This document shows, piece after piece, positions 51,363-60,070 of a DNA stretch of 64,000 bases (the stretch's first letter is position 1; every line of letters begins with the position of its first letter). The stretch covers positions 3,596,001 to 3,660,000 of the forward strand of contig CP115858.1 in the NCBI GenBank assembly GCA_027920525.1, read 5' to 3'. Source of the DNA: Chryseobacterium daecheongense (lineage in GTDB: Bacteria > Bacteroidota > Bacteroidia > Flavobacteriales > Weeksellaceae). The notes beneath the pieces were generated by a model. It made no database searches. It worked only from the letters and a program-made list of their open reading frames with translations, and was not told where the DNA came from. The translations under genes were made by a program, and so were the position numbers.

Positions 51363-52196
51363 ATGATTATGAGTTTTAGATTTTCAATTGTGTTTGTCTT
51401 GTTTTTTGTTATAGGGTTTTCACAAAACCTTAAAGTTATGAGTTTCAATATCAGATTACAGGTAGAATCTGATAAGGAAAATGCATGGACAGAACGAAAG
51501 CAAGATGTACAGGATTTATTAATGTATTATCATCCGGATTATTTTGGGGTTCAGGAAGTATTGCCAGAACAGATGAAAGACCTTAAAAAAGGATTGCAAA
51601 ATTATAATTATGTCGGTGTGGGCAGGGACGATGGAAAAGAAGAAGGTGAATTTTCAGCTATTTTTTATGATAATGAAAGGTTACAGGTGGTGAAATCCGA
51701 TACATTCTGGCTTTCGGAAACACCGGATAAGCCTTCCAGAGGCTGGGATGCGGCATGCAACAGGGTATGTACGTATGCGGTTTTTAAAGATAGAAAATCT
51801 AAAAAAGAATTCTTAGCAATGAATCTTCATTTTGATCATGTTGGAAATGTTGCAAGAGTGAAATCTGCGGAGTTGATTCTTAAAAAAATAAAAGAATTGA
51901 ATCCTGGAAATCTGCCTTTAACTTTAAGTGGAGACTTCAATTTAACAGACAACAGTGAACCTATAAAGATTATTTCCCAAAATCTGAAGGATAGTTTTTA
52001 TAACTCTGAAACCCAACACTATGGTCCAAAAGGGACATTCACCGGATTTAATGTCAATGAAATTCCTAAAGACCGAATTGATTATATTTTTGTAAAGGGA
52101 ATGAAAATAAAATCTCACAGGCATATTAATGACAGAAGAGAAAACCTGCTGTATCCTTCGGATCATTTTCCGGTTATTGCAGAGCTTTCATTATAA
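51363..52196 (+). CDS. Exported endonuclease/exonuclease/phosphatase family protein
   Basis: 277 residues. Signal peptide (MIMSFRFSIVFVLFFVIGFSQ; Met3 may be the true start). EEP fold (DNase I-like) with metal and catalytic motifs LKVMSFNIRL (Asn), FGVQEVLPEQM (Glu), MNLHFDHVG (His), LSGDFNLT (Asp and Asn), and the terminal YPSDHFPV (Asp-His). The fold covers nucleases, sphingomyelinases and phosphoinositide phosphatases; relatives in Flavobacteria are annotated only at family level. Secreted, so acting on extracellular or periplasmic substrates. It lies between two M1 peptidase paralogues. Confidence 0.88.
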   Translation: MIMSFRFSIVFVLFFVIGFSQNLKVMSFNIRLQVESDKENAWTERKQDVQDLLMYYHPDYFGVQEVLPEQMKDLKKGLQNYNYVGVGRDDGKEEGEFSAIFYDNERLQVVKSDTFWLSETPDKPSRGWDAACNRVCTYAVFKDRKSKKEFLAMNLHFDHVGNVARVKSAELILKKIKELNPGNLPLTLSGDFNLTDNSEPIKIISQNLKDSFYNSETQHYGPKGTFTGFNVNEIPKDRIDYIFVKGMKIKSHRHINDRRENLLYPSDHFPVIAELSL

Positions 52197-52229
52197 ATCT
52201 AATCTTCTTTATTCGGAAAATTAATTTCA

Positions 52230-52256
52230 AATCCAATTCCTCTCAGGGATTGGATT
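52230..52256 (+). terminator. Hairpin after the EEP gene
   Basis: AATCCAATTCC pairs with GGGATTGGATT around a 5-base loop. There is no T-run after it, so its terminator role is weak. Confidence 0.35.
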
Positions 52257-52388
52257 AGCTTATGTGTTAATAGGGCCAGAACAACAAAAAAACTGATAAA
52301 CAAGGGTGGATATAAAAAACATACGTTAAAATTTACTAATATCAGCATCTGTGCGGTGATTAATTATATTTCTATGTTACATTTTACC

Positions 52389-52396
52389 TAATTTTG
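52389..52396 (+). promoter_or_regulatory. -7 box of M1 paralogue B
   Basis: TAATTTTG (TAnnTTTG), 23 nt before the ATG at 52420. No matching -33 TTTG was found. Confidence 0.45.
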
Positions 52397-52419
52397 AGAC
52401 TTATTTTTAAAAAATAGAT

Positions 52420-54285
52420 ATGAAGAGATTGCTTTTTGGATGTTTAATGGTTGCTTCAGCACACTATTTTTCAGGACAAGAACTATACATACCAAGAAAT
52501 GTAAAAAAAGCATATGAAAATGGGACGCGTGATATTTCCGGGGCTCCGGGTAAAAATTACTGGCAGAACAAAGGGATATACAATGTAGAAGTAAAAGTAG
52601 ATGATAATACAAAAATCGTTTCCGGAAAAGAAACGATTACTTATAGTAACAATAGCCCCGGCGATTTACACTCTTTAGCCATAAGGTTTGTCAATAACCT
52701 TCATAAACCACAGGCTCCGAGATCAGGCTTTGTATCCAAAGACTTTCTATCTTCAGGATTGCATATCAAATCTTTTATTGTAAATGGGGAAAAATATAAC
52801 ATAAACAGTGATGATTGGGGAACTGTTGCAAGTGTAAAGCTGCAAACCGCTATTAAATCGAGATCAAAATCAGAAATTAAAATAGAGTGGGAATATCCAT
52901 TGTCTGTAAAAAGTGAAAGAGAAGGACAGATTGATCCTGAAACATTTTATGTTGCTTATTCTTTCCCAAGAATTTCAGTGTATGATGATTATAATGGCTG
53001 GGATATGCTGCCACATTCAGACAGGCAAGAATTCTACAATGATTTTAATGATTATAATTTTGCAATCATTGCACCCAAAAATTATGTGGTTTGGGCAACG
53101 GGAGAATTTCTCAATCCCGAAGCTGTTTTACAGCCTAATTATTTAAAAAGATACAAGACATCTCTGAGGAGCGATCAGGTTGTTCATATTGCAAGCCAGG
53201 AGGAAATGAAATCAGGAAAGGTAACTAAGCAGAATAAGTGGAATACCTGGAAATTCAAAGCCGCTAATATCACGGATTTTTGTTTCGCCTTGAGTAATCA
53301 TTATGTATGGGATGGGGCAAGTGTTCAGCTCAAAACAAAACGAGCAAGTGTGCAGTCTGCATACAAAGCAGGTGCTAAAGATTTTGAACGTTATGTAGAC
53401 TGGATGCGTTATAACCTTGATTGGTATTCTAAAAACTGGCCGGGCGTGGAGTATCCATATCCTGTAATGACTGCTGTTCAGGGTTATGCTGATATGGAAT
53501 ATCCAATGATGATTAATGATAATAGTATTCCGGATAATTTTGAAGATGCGAGATTAACAGCAGATCATGAAATTGCTCATACCTATTTTCCTTTTTATAT
53601 GGGGATCAATGAAACACGATATGCTTTTATGGATGAAGGTTGGGCAACAACCCTGGAATACCTGATTGGAATTGATGAGAATGGTGAAGCTAAAGCAAAG
53701 GATTTTTATAAAAATTTCAGGGTAAAGAAATGGATCAATGATCCTTCTGCCGAACAGGATCAGCCTATTATTACCATGAGCACACAGGTAAGTGGAGCAG
53801 GATATGGGAATAATTCTTATGTAAAGGCATCTCTGTCTTATCTGGCTTTAAAAGATTATCTTGGAGATGATCTGTTTAAAAAAGCATTACACCATTATAT
53901 GAACAATTGGAATGGAAAACACCCAATTCCATGGGATTATTTTAATTCTATGAATACAGGATCAGGGAAAGATTTGAACTGGTTCTGGAATAATTGGTTC
54001 TATACAAACAATTATATAGATCTCAAAATTACAAAAGGAACTCAGGAGAACGGATTGCTTACAGTAAATATTGATAATGTCGGAGGTTTTGCAATTCCTT
54101 TTGATGCTATAATAACTTACGACGACGGAGGAATTGAAAATCTTCATTTTACACCTTCATTATGGGAGAAAAATCAAAAACAGGCAGTTCTTACGATTCC
54201 TGTAAAAAATAAAGTAAAATCGATTAAACTGGATGGGGATATTTTTATGGATTATACTCCTGAAAATAATTCTAAAAATTTATAA
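52420..54285 (+). CDS. Exported M1 family metallopeptidase, paralogue B
   Basis: 621 residues. Signal peptide MKRLLFGCLMVASAHYFSGQ. Same layout as the gene at 49063: SGKETITYSNNSPGDLHSLA, the DMEYPMM motif, HEIAH at 383-387 and Glu406 in MDEGWATT (HEXXH-x18-E), then a C-terminal VDNVGGFAIPFDAIITYDDG. It is shorter than paralogue A, lacking the extra C-terminal beta domain, and the active-site motif reads HEIAH rather than HEFGH. Probably an exported peptidase; the two likely arose by duplication followed by divergence. Its stop codon lies within the stem of a perfect 18-bp terminator. Confidence 0.9.
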   Translation: MKRLLFGCLMVASAHYFSGQELYIPRNVKKAYENGTRDISGAPGKNYWQNKGIYNVEVKVDDNTKIVSGKETITYSNNSPGDLHSLAIRFVNNLHKPQAPRSGFVSKDFLSSGLHIKSFIVNGEKYNINSDDWGTVASVKLQTAIKSRSKSEIKIEWEYPLSVKSEREGQIDPETFYVAYSFPRISVYDDYNGWDMLPHSDRQEFYNDFNDYNFAIIAPKNYVVWATGEFLNPEAVLQPNYLKRYKTSLRSDQVVHIASQEEMKSGKVTKQNKWNTWKFKAANITDFCFALSNHYVWDGASVQLKTKRASVQSAYKAGAKDFERYVDWMRYNLDWYSKNWPGVEYPYPVMTAVQGYADMEYPMMINDNSIPDNFEDARLTADHEIAHTYFPFYMGINETRYAFMDEGWATTLEYLIGIDENGEAKAKDFYKNFRVKKWINDPSAEQDQPIITMSTQVSGAGYGNNSYVKASLSYLALKDYLGDDLFKKALHHYMNNWNGKHPIPWDYFNSMNTGSGKDLNWFWNNWFYTNNYIDLKITKGTQENGLLTVNIDNVGGFAIPFDAIITYDDGGIENLHFTPSLWEKNQKQAVLTIPVKNKVKSIKLDGDIFMDYTPENNSKNL

Positions 54286-54322
54286 TCAAAAAGCCTTCAG
54301 TATACTGAAGGCTTTTTGATTA
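54283..54322. terminator. Perfect 18-bp bidirectional terminator between convergent stops
   Basis: TAATCAAAAAGCCTTCAG (54283-54300) pairs perfectly with its complement at 54305-54322 with a 4-base loop. It begins at the M1 stop codon (TAA, 54283-54285) and ends one base before the stop codon of the converging PAP2 gene. Confidence 0.92.
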
Positions 54323-55705
54323 TTAGAAATAAGCTGTTAATCTTAATCCAATCGTTATATATCTAACTTTTTCTTTAGCAAAAGAAGTGTTGAATACTTC
54401 GTTCATTTCTTCGTCGTCTTTTACCAGGTCGCTAAAGTGGTAATTCATCGTGGACTTAATCTGGTTGTATTCGGCGTAGGCGGTAATCCCGAGTTCAGGA
54501 TTGAATTTATAAGTGATAGCACTTCCTAAATTAAGCCTGAAAGCCTTTGAAGGTTTATAAGTTGCCAGCTCCAATTGATTGTCTGGAGTGCCAATATGCT
54601 CACTTTTAACAAAAATTTTTCCGCTTGCAGGTATTGAATAGCCACCTGTAGCTTTTAACATGACTTCCCAGTTTTTTGCAAATTCATGAGAAAAATATGG
54701 ACCCAAACCAAAATTGAGAAATCCTAATGACTGAGTCGTGATATCAAAGTTTTCATAGTGTTCCTCATCATCCAAAGTAAGTCTTTGAGGTTTGATCGGG
54801 AAACTACTAAAGCTAAGATCTCCTCCAATTCCCCATTTTTTTGAAAAAAAATAGGCTCCTTCTAATCCTGCATCAAAGCCAACCTGCTTTCTGTTATCGA
54901 GCTCAGATTCTTTCAGGAAGTTTGTGGTGGCGAGTGCTGATCCCACTTTTATAGACAGAAAAGAAGGATATCCGTTACTTTCTATCCTGGAAAGCAGGCT
55001 TAGATTATCTCCTTTATTCTTGTAAAATTTATCAATGAAAAAATATCCTAATTCAGTAGAAATAATCCCTACTCCTGCACCCGCAAGAATATCAGGCATC
55101 CAATGTCTGTTATTCAGGTTTCTTCCAAGTCCTGTCAATGTAGCTGCGCCATATCCTCCAATACTGTAAGCCGGATTTACGAGTCCATACTCCTTGTGTA
55201 GAAAGCTGGCGTTGGCAAAAGCCATTGCAGCGTGCCCGGATGGAAAAGAGTTTTTGGCTGATGCATCCGGACGTTCAACTTTAGATGTGTACTTTATAGA
55301 ATTGACGATGATTCCCATAATAGCTAAACTTGTGGCATAAGATAAAGTAGCTCTTCCAATATTATTACGTCCTTTAATTCCCGCTAACTTCAAACCGTAC
55401 ACCGTAGCAGCAGGAGCATATTGAAGGTAATCGTCAAAACTAGCCTTAAAATCCGGCAGATATCGATTTCTTATGTCACGGATGTTTTTACGCTCACCCC
55501 AGGTAGCAGCTGAAGCGGTAAATAATAATGTTGGGGCAATTGATTTTTGGACCCATTCTTTTTTTAAGAAAGGTACCTTCTCTGAAAGTGCGGGAGGTTC
55601 TGAAATAGAATGAGAGAGATTGTTTTCTTGCTGAAGAGTATCCTGTGCCTTGTATAGGCATAAGGTAAGCAGCATAAAAAATGCTAATACTAATTTATTC
55701 ATCAT
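54323..55705 (-). CDS. PAP2 phosphatase fused to an outer-membrane beta-barrel
   Basis: 460 residues. Signal peptide MMNKLVLAFFMLLTLCLYKAQ. The N-terminal PAP2/VanZ-like acid phosphatase (about 80-230) has the three-part active site: KYTSKVERPD, SFPSGHAAMAF (catalytic His) and GLGRNLNNRHWMPDILAG. From about 240 the protein is an alternating beta-strand series (KVGSALATTNFLKESEL, GIGGDLSFSSFPI, YITIGLRLTAYF), ending in aromatic Phe, typical of an outer-membrane barrel. This makes an outer-membrane-anchored phosphatase, possibly acting on undecaprenyl or lipid A phosphates in the periplasm. Promoter TTTG-N17-TATTTTTG is listed separately. Confidence 0.85.
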   Translation of the reverse strand: MMNKLVLAFFMLLTLCLYKAQDTLQQENNLSHSISEPPALSEKVPFLKKEWVQKSIAPTLLFTASAATWGERKNIRDIRNRYLPDFKASFDDYLQYAPAATVYGLKLAGIKGRNNIGRATLSYATSLAIMGIIVNSIKYTSKVERPDASAKNSFPSGHAAMAFANASFLHKEYGLVNPAYSIGGYGAATLTGLGRNLNNRHWMPDILAGAGVGIISTELGYFFIDKFYKNKGDNLSLLSRIESNGYPSFLSIKVGSALATTNFLKESELDNRKQVGFDAGLEGAYFFSKKWGIGGDLSFSSFPIKPQRLTLDDEEHYENFDITTQSLGFLNFGLGPYFSHEFAKNWEVMLKATGGYSIPASGKIFVKSEHIGTPDNQLELATYKPSKAFRLNLGSAITYKFNPELGITAYAEYNQIKSTMNYHFSDLVKDDEEMNEVFNTSFAKEKVRYITIGLRLTAYF

Positions 55706-55738
55706 TGTGTGTTTTTTATTTTAAATTTTAAAATTTGC

Positions 55739-55767
55739 CAAAAATATAAAAAAAAACCTTTCTCAAA
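55739..55767 (-). promoter_or_regulatory. Promoter of the PAP2-barrel gene
   Basis: On the minus strand TTTG (55767-55764) and TATTTTTG (55746-55739, TAnnTTTG) are 17 bp apart. It overlaps the terminator of the upstream M43 gene, so the two genes sit with almost no spare sequence. Confidence 0.55.
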
Positions 55768-55778
55768 ACTGAGAAAGG
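55757..55778 (-). terminator. Intrinsic terminator after the M43 gene
   Basis: CCTTTCTCA (minus-strand reading) pairs across a 4-base loop, 55757-55765 with 55770-55778, followed on the minus strand by a run of nine T. Confidence 0.8.
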
Positions 55779-55801
55779 CTTTTTTAACATATTAAGAAAA
55801 C

Positions 55802-56797
55802 TTATAATACTCTTAAACCTGCTCTAGGACCAGAAGAACTTACAACTGCCTGCATTCTTGTTTTTTGCCCTGCAGAGAACATAAACATTGCAGCATCATC
55901 TACATAGTCCATATAGTTCATGAACATAATAGATCTTGATACCCCACTACAAGTATTGTATACAGGATATGTAGGTTTGTTATAATTAGCTCCTGTTTGT
56001 GTAGGTGTATCCGCTACCTGATCGTTTCCGCAATTTGCATCACCCCAGATATGTCTAAGATTTAAATAGTGTCCTACTTCATGAGTAGCCGTTCTTCCCA
56101 AATTGAAAGGAGAAGATGCTCCTGTTTTTCCAAAATAAGGAGCTGCAATCACCACCCCATCATTCCATAATCCTGCTGATTCAGGGAAGGTCGCATATCC
56201 AAGAACTTGTCCCATGCTGCCTACTACCCAGATGTTGAAATAGTTGGTAGGATTGGTGGCATCAATACCTCCGGAAGAAGCTTTTTTCATGGCATCATTA
56301 GTGCTCCAGCTTGTTTTAGTTGTAGATTTTCTTACGGTATTTGCTAGTCTGAATCTCACTTTTACATCCCCTGATTTTACAGATTGAAATTCTGTTGGTA
56401 TTTTATTTACATCACTGTTCGTACCTCCGTAGTCAGCATTAAGAACAGCAATTTGCTCTGCTATTCTGGCATCAGAAACATTTTGTGCAGAAGTATTGTA
56501 CAATACATTTACTACCACAGGGATTTCAACAGTACCATCTGCAAGAACTTTCCCCATTTTAATTGCGTTTGCAAATCTTTCAGTATTCGCTTCAATAGCT
56601 GCATACTTTTGTCTGAGTTCAGGATTGTTCTGAAGTGTTTGCTTTCTGATTTCTTCTGAAGGACAAGATCTTCTGTTGGCTAAATCTGAAGCAGTTGCAG
56701 ATTTGTTTGCAGTCTCTTCACCTTGATTTGAAACATTGTCGCTGTTACAAGCAGACATGAATCCTAATGCCAGGATTCCAAATAATAGTTTTTTCAT
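55802..56797 (-). CDS. Lipoprotein M43 zinc metalloprotease
   Basis: 331 residues. Lipobox GFMSAC places Cys17 as the lipid anchor. The peptidase M43 (pappalysin/cytophagalysin) domain shows TATHEVGHYLNLRHIWGD (HExxHxxxxxH zinc motif), the cysteine pair in ANCGNDQVADTPTQ and YNTCSGVSRS, the Met-turn IMFMNYMDY, and FSAGQKTRM. A propeptide-like part (about 25-90) has many Glu/Asn/Ala residues. Surface-exposed proteases of this type are common in Bacteroidota. Followed by a strong terminator. Confidence 0.92.
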   Translation of the reverse strand: MKKLLFGILALGFMSACNSDNVSNQGEETANKSATASDLANRRSCPSEEIRKQTLQNNPELRQKYAAIEANTERFANAIKMGKVLADGTVEIPVVVNVLYNTSAQNVSDARIAEQIAVLNADYGGTNSDVNKIPTEFQSVKSGDVKVRFRLANTVRKSTTKTSWSTNDAMKKASSGGIDATNPTNYFNIWVVGSMGQVLGYATFPESAGLWNDGVVIAAPYFGKTGASSPFNLGRTATHEVGHYLNLRHIWGDANCGNDQVADTPTQTGANYNKPTYPVYNTCSGVSRSIMFMNYMDYVDDAAMFMFSAGQKTRMQAVVSSSGPRAGLRVL

Positions 56798-57127
56798 AGT
56801 TTCTATAAATTTATTTGTGGAAAAACGAAATTATATTATTTTGGGTGAGTTTGCAAGATTTCATTTTTGTGAATTGCTATTGTTTTATGGATTTTTATAA
56901 ATTTTAATTCAGTAATTTATTTCATTTTATGGTGATTTTATACTTTACTGGCGGTGTTTTCGTGTTTTTATTCATTTTCATAATTTCCATATCTAAATCT
57001 TTATTTTGGTTATAATTATGTAAGTAAAATTGATATTCATTGCATAATTAATAAAAACATATTGTGTGGAGGTATGATTTACTGCTCTTCGAATGTTTTG
57101 TCTTTCTTTTGCCAGTATTTACAGTGT
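56798..57127. other. AT-rich intergenic region upstream of the M43 gene
   Basis: 330 bp between the M43 start and the terminator at 57128. A TTG-N20-TAATTTCG pair on the minus strand (56856-56854 and 56833-56826) has one mismatch in the -7 box and could drive the M43 gene. No open frame or RNA gene is evident. Confidence 0.4.
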
Positions 57128-57164
57128 AAAAAGTCCCTTTCTGAATTTCAGAAAGGGACTTTTT
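57128..57164 (-). terminator. Strong terminator after the response-regulator operon
   Basis: 17-bp stem AAAAAGTCCCTTTCTGA/TCAGAAAGGGACTTTTT with a 3-base loop, T-run on the minus strand. Confidence 0.88.
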
Positions 57165-57210
57165 ATAATTTAAATTTGAAAAGGTTTTAATCAGTAAACA
57201 ATTCGAGAAG

Positions 57211-57849
57211 CTAGTCGAATCCATTTTTCATGGCGAAAACAGCGAGTCCCACACGGGTTTTCAAATCTAATTTTTCACAAAGCTGGTCTCTGTAACTTTC
57301 CACAGTTCTTGGGCTGCAGCACATTTTATCAGCTATTTCTTTATAACTTAGTTCAGTAACTGTATATTTCAGGAATTCTTTTTCACGCTCAGAAATCCGC
57401 ACTGTATCTTTAGATTCAGTTTCATTGTTCAGATTAGAAAATATAATGCGTGACGCCCATTCCGGATAAAAGAATCCTTCCGTATTTAATTTCACAAGAG
57501 CTGTTTCCAGTTCTTTAGGGTGGGTGTTTTTTAATAAATACCCTTTTGCCCCGTTTTTTATCATTTTGATGACGCTTTTGTCATCCCCTTGCATGCTCAA
57601 GGCCATTACTTTAATATCGGGGTGGTTTTCTTTGAGCCATAACACGGTTTCGAAACCGTCCATAATTGGCATGCTGATGTCGAGTAAGATAATATCAGGA
57701 ATTTTATTGTTATTTTCGAATTTCTGAATAAGATCTTTTCCGTTTTCACAGACATAAATAACTTCAAAATCTTTAAAGTTGTCAATAATACCTTCCAATG
57801 CCTTCGCAATAAGGATGTGGTCGTCAACGATAACAATTGTTTTTTTCAT
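57211..57849 (-). CDS. NarL/FixJ-type response regulator
   Basis: 212 residues. A receiver domain with acidic pocket VDDH (Asp9, Asp10) and phospho-acceptor Asp57 in PDIILLDISMP, then a LuxR-type HTH (about 145-205, with RISEREKEFLKY, YKEIADKMCCSPRTVESYR). DNA-binding transcription factor activated by phosphorylation. Its start overlaps the end of the histidine kinase gene by 4 nt, so the two form a coupled two-component pair. Terminated by the strong hairpin at 57128. Likely targets include neighbouring genes, which is unproven. Confidence 0.93.
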   Translation of the reverse strand: MKKTIVIVDDHILIAKALEGIIDNFKDFEVIYVCENGKDLIQKFENNNKIPDIILLDISMPIMDGFETVLWLKENHPDIKVMALSMQGDDKSVIKMIKNGAKGYLLKNTHPKELETALVKLNTEGFFYPEWASRIIFSNLNNETESKDTVRISEREKEFLKYTVTELSYKEIADKMCCSPRTVESYRDQLCEKLDLKTRVGLAVFAMKNGFD

Positions 57850-58631
57850 GGCTGTCTTTTTAGTGTAATATTAACGGTTGTTCCTTTGTTCTTTAAACTT
57901 TCCAGAGTGAAGTCTGCTCCTATGATTTCCGCTCTGTTTTTCATATTGGTTAATCCAATGCCATTAGATCTTATGTTAGCCCTGTCAAATCCGATACCAT
58001 CATCCTGAATATTCAGTTCCCAAAGTGCTTCACTCGAAGTATTGAGGTTAATGAAAATATTTTTGCACTGGGCGTGTTTTATACTGTTCTGAATAAATTC
58101 CTGGGTGATTCTCAAAAGTACATTCTTATGTACAAATCCAAGGTCGAGTTGTTTAAAATTATGTTTAAAGCTTACATTACATTTTTTAAAAGCATTGGTG
58201 TTATCAACTTCTTCCTGAATTAAGGTTACGATTTCCTTTTGATTGATATTATCATCAGTTAAAGTTTTCGAAAGACTTCTAAGGTCCTGAAGGGATTGGT
58301 TGATGATCTGTGATACCTGTTCTATTCTTTCATTGACTTCAGGAACTTTATTTTCGTATAAAAGCTGCTGAGTGTACAAGCTTACTAATGTGAGTTTCTG
58401 TCCTATGTTGTCATGAAGTTCACGGCCAATCTGTTGCATAGTAGCCTGTTGGATCTCCAGCTGAGTGGCCAAGAGCTCCTTCTGATGGATTTCATTTTTT
58501 ATTTCAATTTCATTTAAATACTCTTTTTTTCGCTGTCTGTATTTTCTAATATATACCATTAGCGCAGCTACGAATAATACAAAGAATACGTTAAATAAAA
58601 TAATGGTTATTAAAAGTTCCGTTTTCCCCAT
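57846..58631 (-). CDS. Sensor histidine kinase of the HisKA_3 type
   Basis: 261 residues from ATG 58631; a Met 20 codons earlier lies further inside the upstream gene, and MGKTELLITIILFNVF starts a clean membrane helix. One transmembrane segment (about 5-27), a coiled-coil linker (30-60), the phospho-acceptor His73 in GRELHDNIGQKL, and an HATPase domain with QEFIQNSIKHA (N box), DDGIGFD and NGIGLTNM. Such small NarL-type kinases lack their own sensor; the upstream seven-span membrane protein is translated just before it (22-nt overlap) and may supply the input. Confidence 0.92.
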   Translation of the reverse strand: MGKTELLITIILFNVFFVLFVAALMVYIRKYRQRKKEYLNEIEIKNEIHQKELLATQLEIQQATMQQIGRELHDNIGQKLTLVSLYTQQLLYENKVPEVNERIEQVSQIINQSLQDLRSLSKTLTDDNINQKEIVTLIQEEVDNTNAFKKCNVSFKHNFKQLDLGFVHKNVLLRITQEFIQNSIKHAQCKNIFINLNTSSEALWELNIQDDGIGFDRANIRSNGIGLTNMKNRAEIIGADFTLESLKNKGTTVNITLKRQP

Positions 58632-59257
58632 ATGAATGAAGCTGAAAATAATAAATACATGATAATATCTGAAATCTGTGAGTAATTGCAATAAATACTC
58701 CAGATTTCCCGGTTGTCATAATATAGAAGTGTATAAAATGTAAAAAATGGAAGTGTTCCAATATAAAATAATGTTACTCCCAGGTTTATATAAAACATTT
58801 TATTGTTACTGAAATTGATTATATCTTCAGAATTCACCTGTTTATAGTACTCCATGATAACTAAAATCATTAAAAGTAAACACCCAAAAGTATAATTAAA
58901 TGAATAAATTATTTTACTTTCCTTAAAATACAGTTCACTGGGAATAAATGAAATCAGATAAAATAAGGAAAGGATCCCGAATAGTTTTCTATTGTTGAAC
59001 GATTTTGCAGCATATAACCAATAGAAAAACAAAAATTCCATGGGGATTACAAAATAATTATAATATTTGATTTTTGAGAATAAGGAAAAATTTCCATACC
59101 TGCCAAAAGACTCAAATATAAAAATTGCTATCAAATATATTGAAAAGTATTTCCAGTATTGATTTTTTAATGACTTTAGAAAAAAAATCGAAACTAAAGC
59201 GGATAAACCTTCTGTACAATATAATGAATAGTCCAGTACACTTCGCAATGAATCCAT
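58610..59257 (-). CDS. Multi-spanning membrane protein of the two-component operon
   Basis: 215 residues with about seven hydrophobic segments across the length (roughly 12-30, 36-53, 65-85, 90-106, 118-138, 155-175, 190-210), Tyr/Phe-rich. No family recognised. It overlaps the start of the histidine kinase gene by 22 nt and begins 7 nt after the NHGS-motif gene, so it is translated with them. As the kinase has almost no sensor domain, this protein is a good candidate for signal input, which is inference from gene order. Confidence 0.6.
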   Translation of the reverse strand: MDSLRSVLDYSLYCTEGLSALVSIFFLKSLKNQYWKYFSIYLIAIFIFESFGRYGNFSLFSKIKYYNYFVIPMEFLFFYWLYAAKSFNNRKLFGILSLFYLISFIPSELYFKESKIIYSFNYTFGCLLLMILVIMEYYKQVNSEDIINFSNNKMFYINLGVTLFYIGTLPFFTFYTLLYYDNREIWSIYCNYSQISDIIMYLLFSASFIWGKRNF

Positions 59258-59264
59258 TTTTTAC

Positions 59265-59813
59265 TTAATAGTTTTGAACAATTGGAGAATCAGGAGGAAT
59301 TAAGCTTCCGTGGTTTTGTGCTAGTCCGCCTTCTTCTTCAATAGGATCTGTTGTATTTCGAGATTTTAATGCCATAGCGATTACCTGACCATTGGAATTG
59401 GATGGATTGAAATCGTAATGTAAAATCTTTCCGTTTTTGTCTTCTTTTTTTAGAGTGGGAACCATTATTAAAGTATGTCGTTCAGCGTACTCTTTTGGAA
59501 CAGTATGATTTTCCATAATTGTCCAATTGTCAATCTTAGGATAAGCAGCATAATAAAATCTAATACCCAAATCACTTTCATTGGTTGCGGGATTCACTTT
59601 CTTAGCTTCTGTTTCAAGATCGTTAATGAATTTTTTCAATTTAGGTAAGTCGAACCAGATAGAATCTGCATCAGTCATTTCAAGAGTAGAATTAATTGCT
59701 TTCAGTTGATTATTACGGTAATTATTAATCAGCTCCTGAATAAAGACATTACTCATGGTGTTTGGAAGACTTAGTGTCTCCACATCACCTTCGAGAATAG
59801 GTTTTGTTTCCAT
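59265..59813 (-). CDS. Unrecognised NHGSxIPPD-motif protein (single-domain)
   Basis: 182 residues, no signal peptide, so probably cytoplasmic. Not in a family I can name. Layout: a helical start (FIQELINNYRNNQLKAI), a central ADSIWFDLPKLKKFINDLE, an alpha/beta core with LGIRFYYAAYP and HTLIMVPTLKK, and a C-terminal tail QNHGSLIPPD (167-175). The same order (helix, YF/IxxxI, GIxI, NHGSIIPPD) occurs in the divergent lipoprotein at 60071. It is the first gene of the two-component operon (7 nt before the membrane protein). A ligand-binding role is possible. Confidence 0.65.
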   Translation of the reverse strand: METKPILEGDVETLSLPNTMSNVFIQELINNYRNNQLKAINSTLEMTDADSIWFDLPKLKKFINDLETEAKKVNPATNESDLGIRFYYAAYPKIDNWTIMENHTVPKEYAERHTLIMVPTLKKEDKNGKILHYDFNPSNSNGQVIAMALKSRNTTDPIEEEGGLAQNHGSLIPPDSPIVQNY

Positions 59814-60070
59814 AATGTTAGTTTTTTAAACACAGTGTTAGTTAGTAATGCAAATCTCGGAAAAATTTTAGGTTAAATGACAGGGATTTCTCCTATTTGT
59901 TATCCGTGATTTTACGGGAAGATGGATTTTCTTTATAAAATGGCAATTTTTTGGTGAAAAAATTGATGTTTCGAATCTTAATTAGATTTTATTTTTATGT
60001 TAAAATAAATGCTTATTATATTATAATTATTAATAATTGAATATATTTACTTGTAGAAAAAAAAATAATT
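59814..60070. other. Divergent intergenic region between NHGS-motif genes
   Basis: About 257 bp, very A/T-rich, between two divergently transcribed members of the same family. No exact TAnnTTTG box was found on either strand at a suitable distance. It should hold both promoters and perhaps a site for the adjacent response regulator. Confidence 0.4.
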
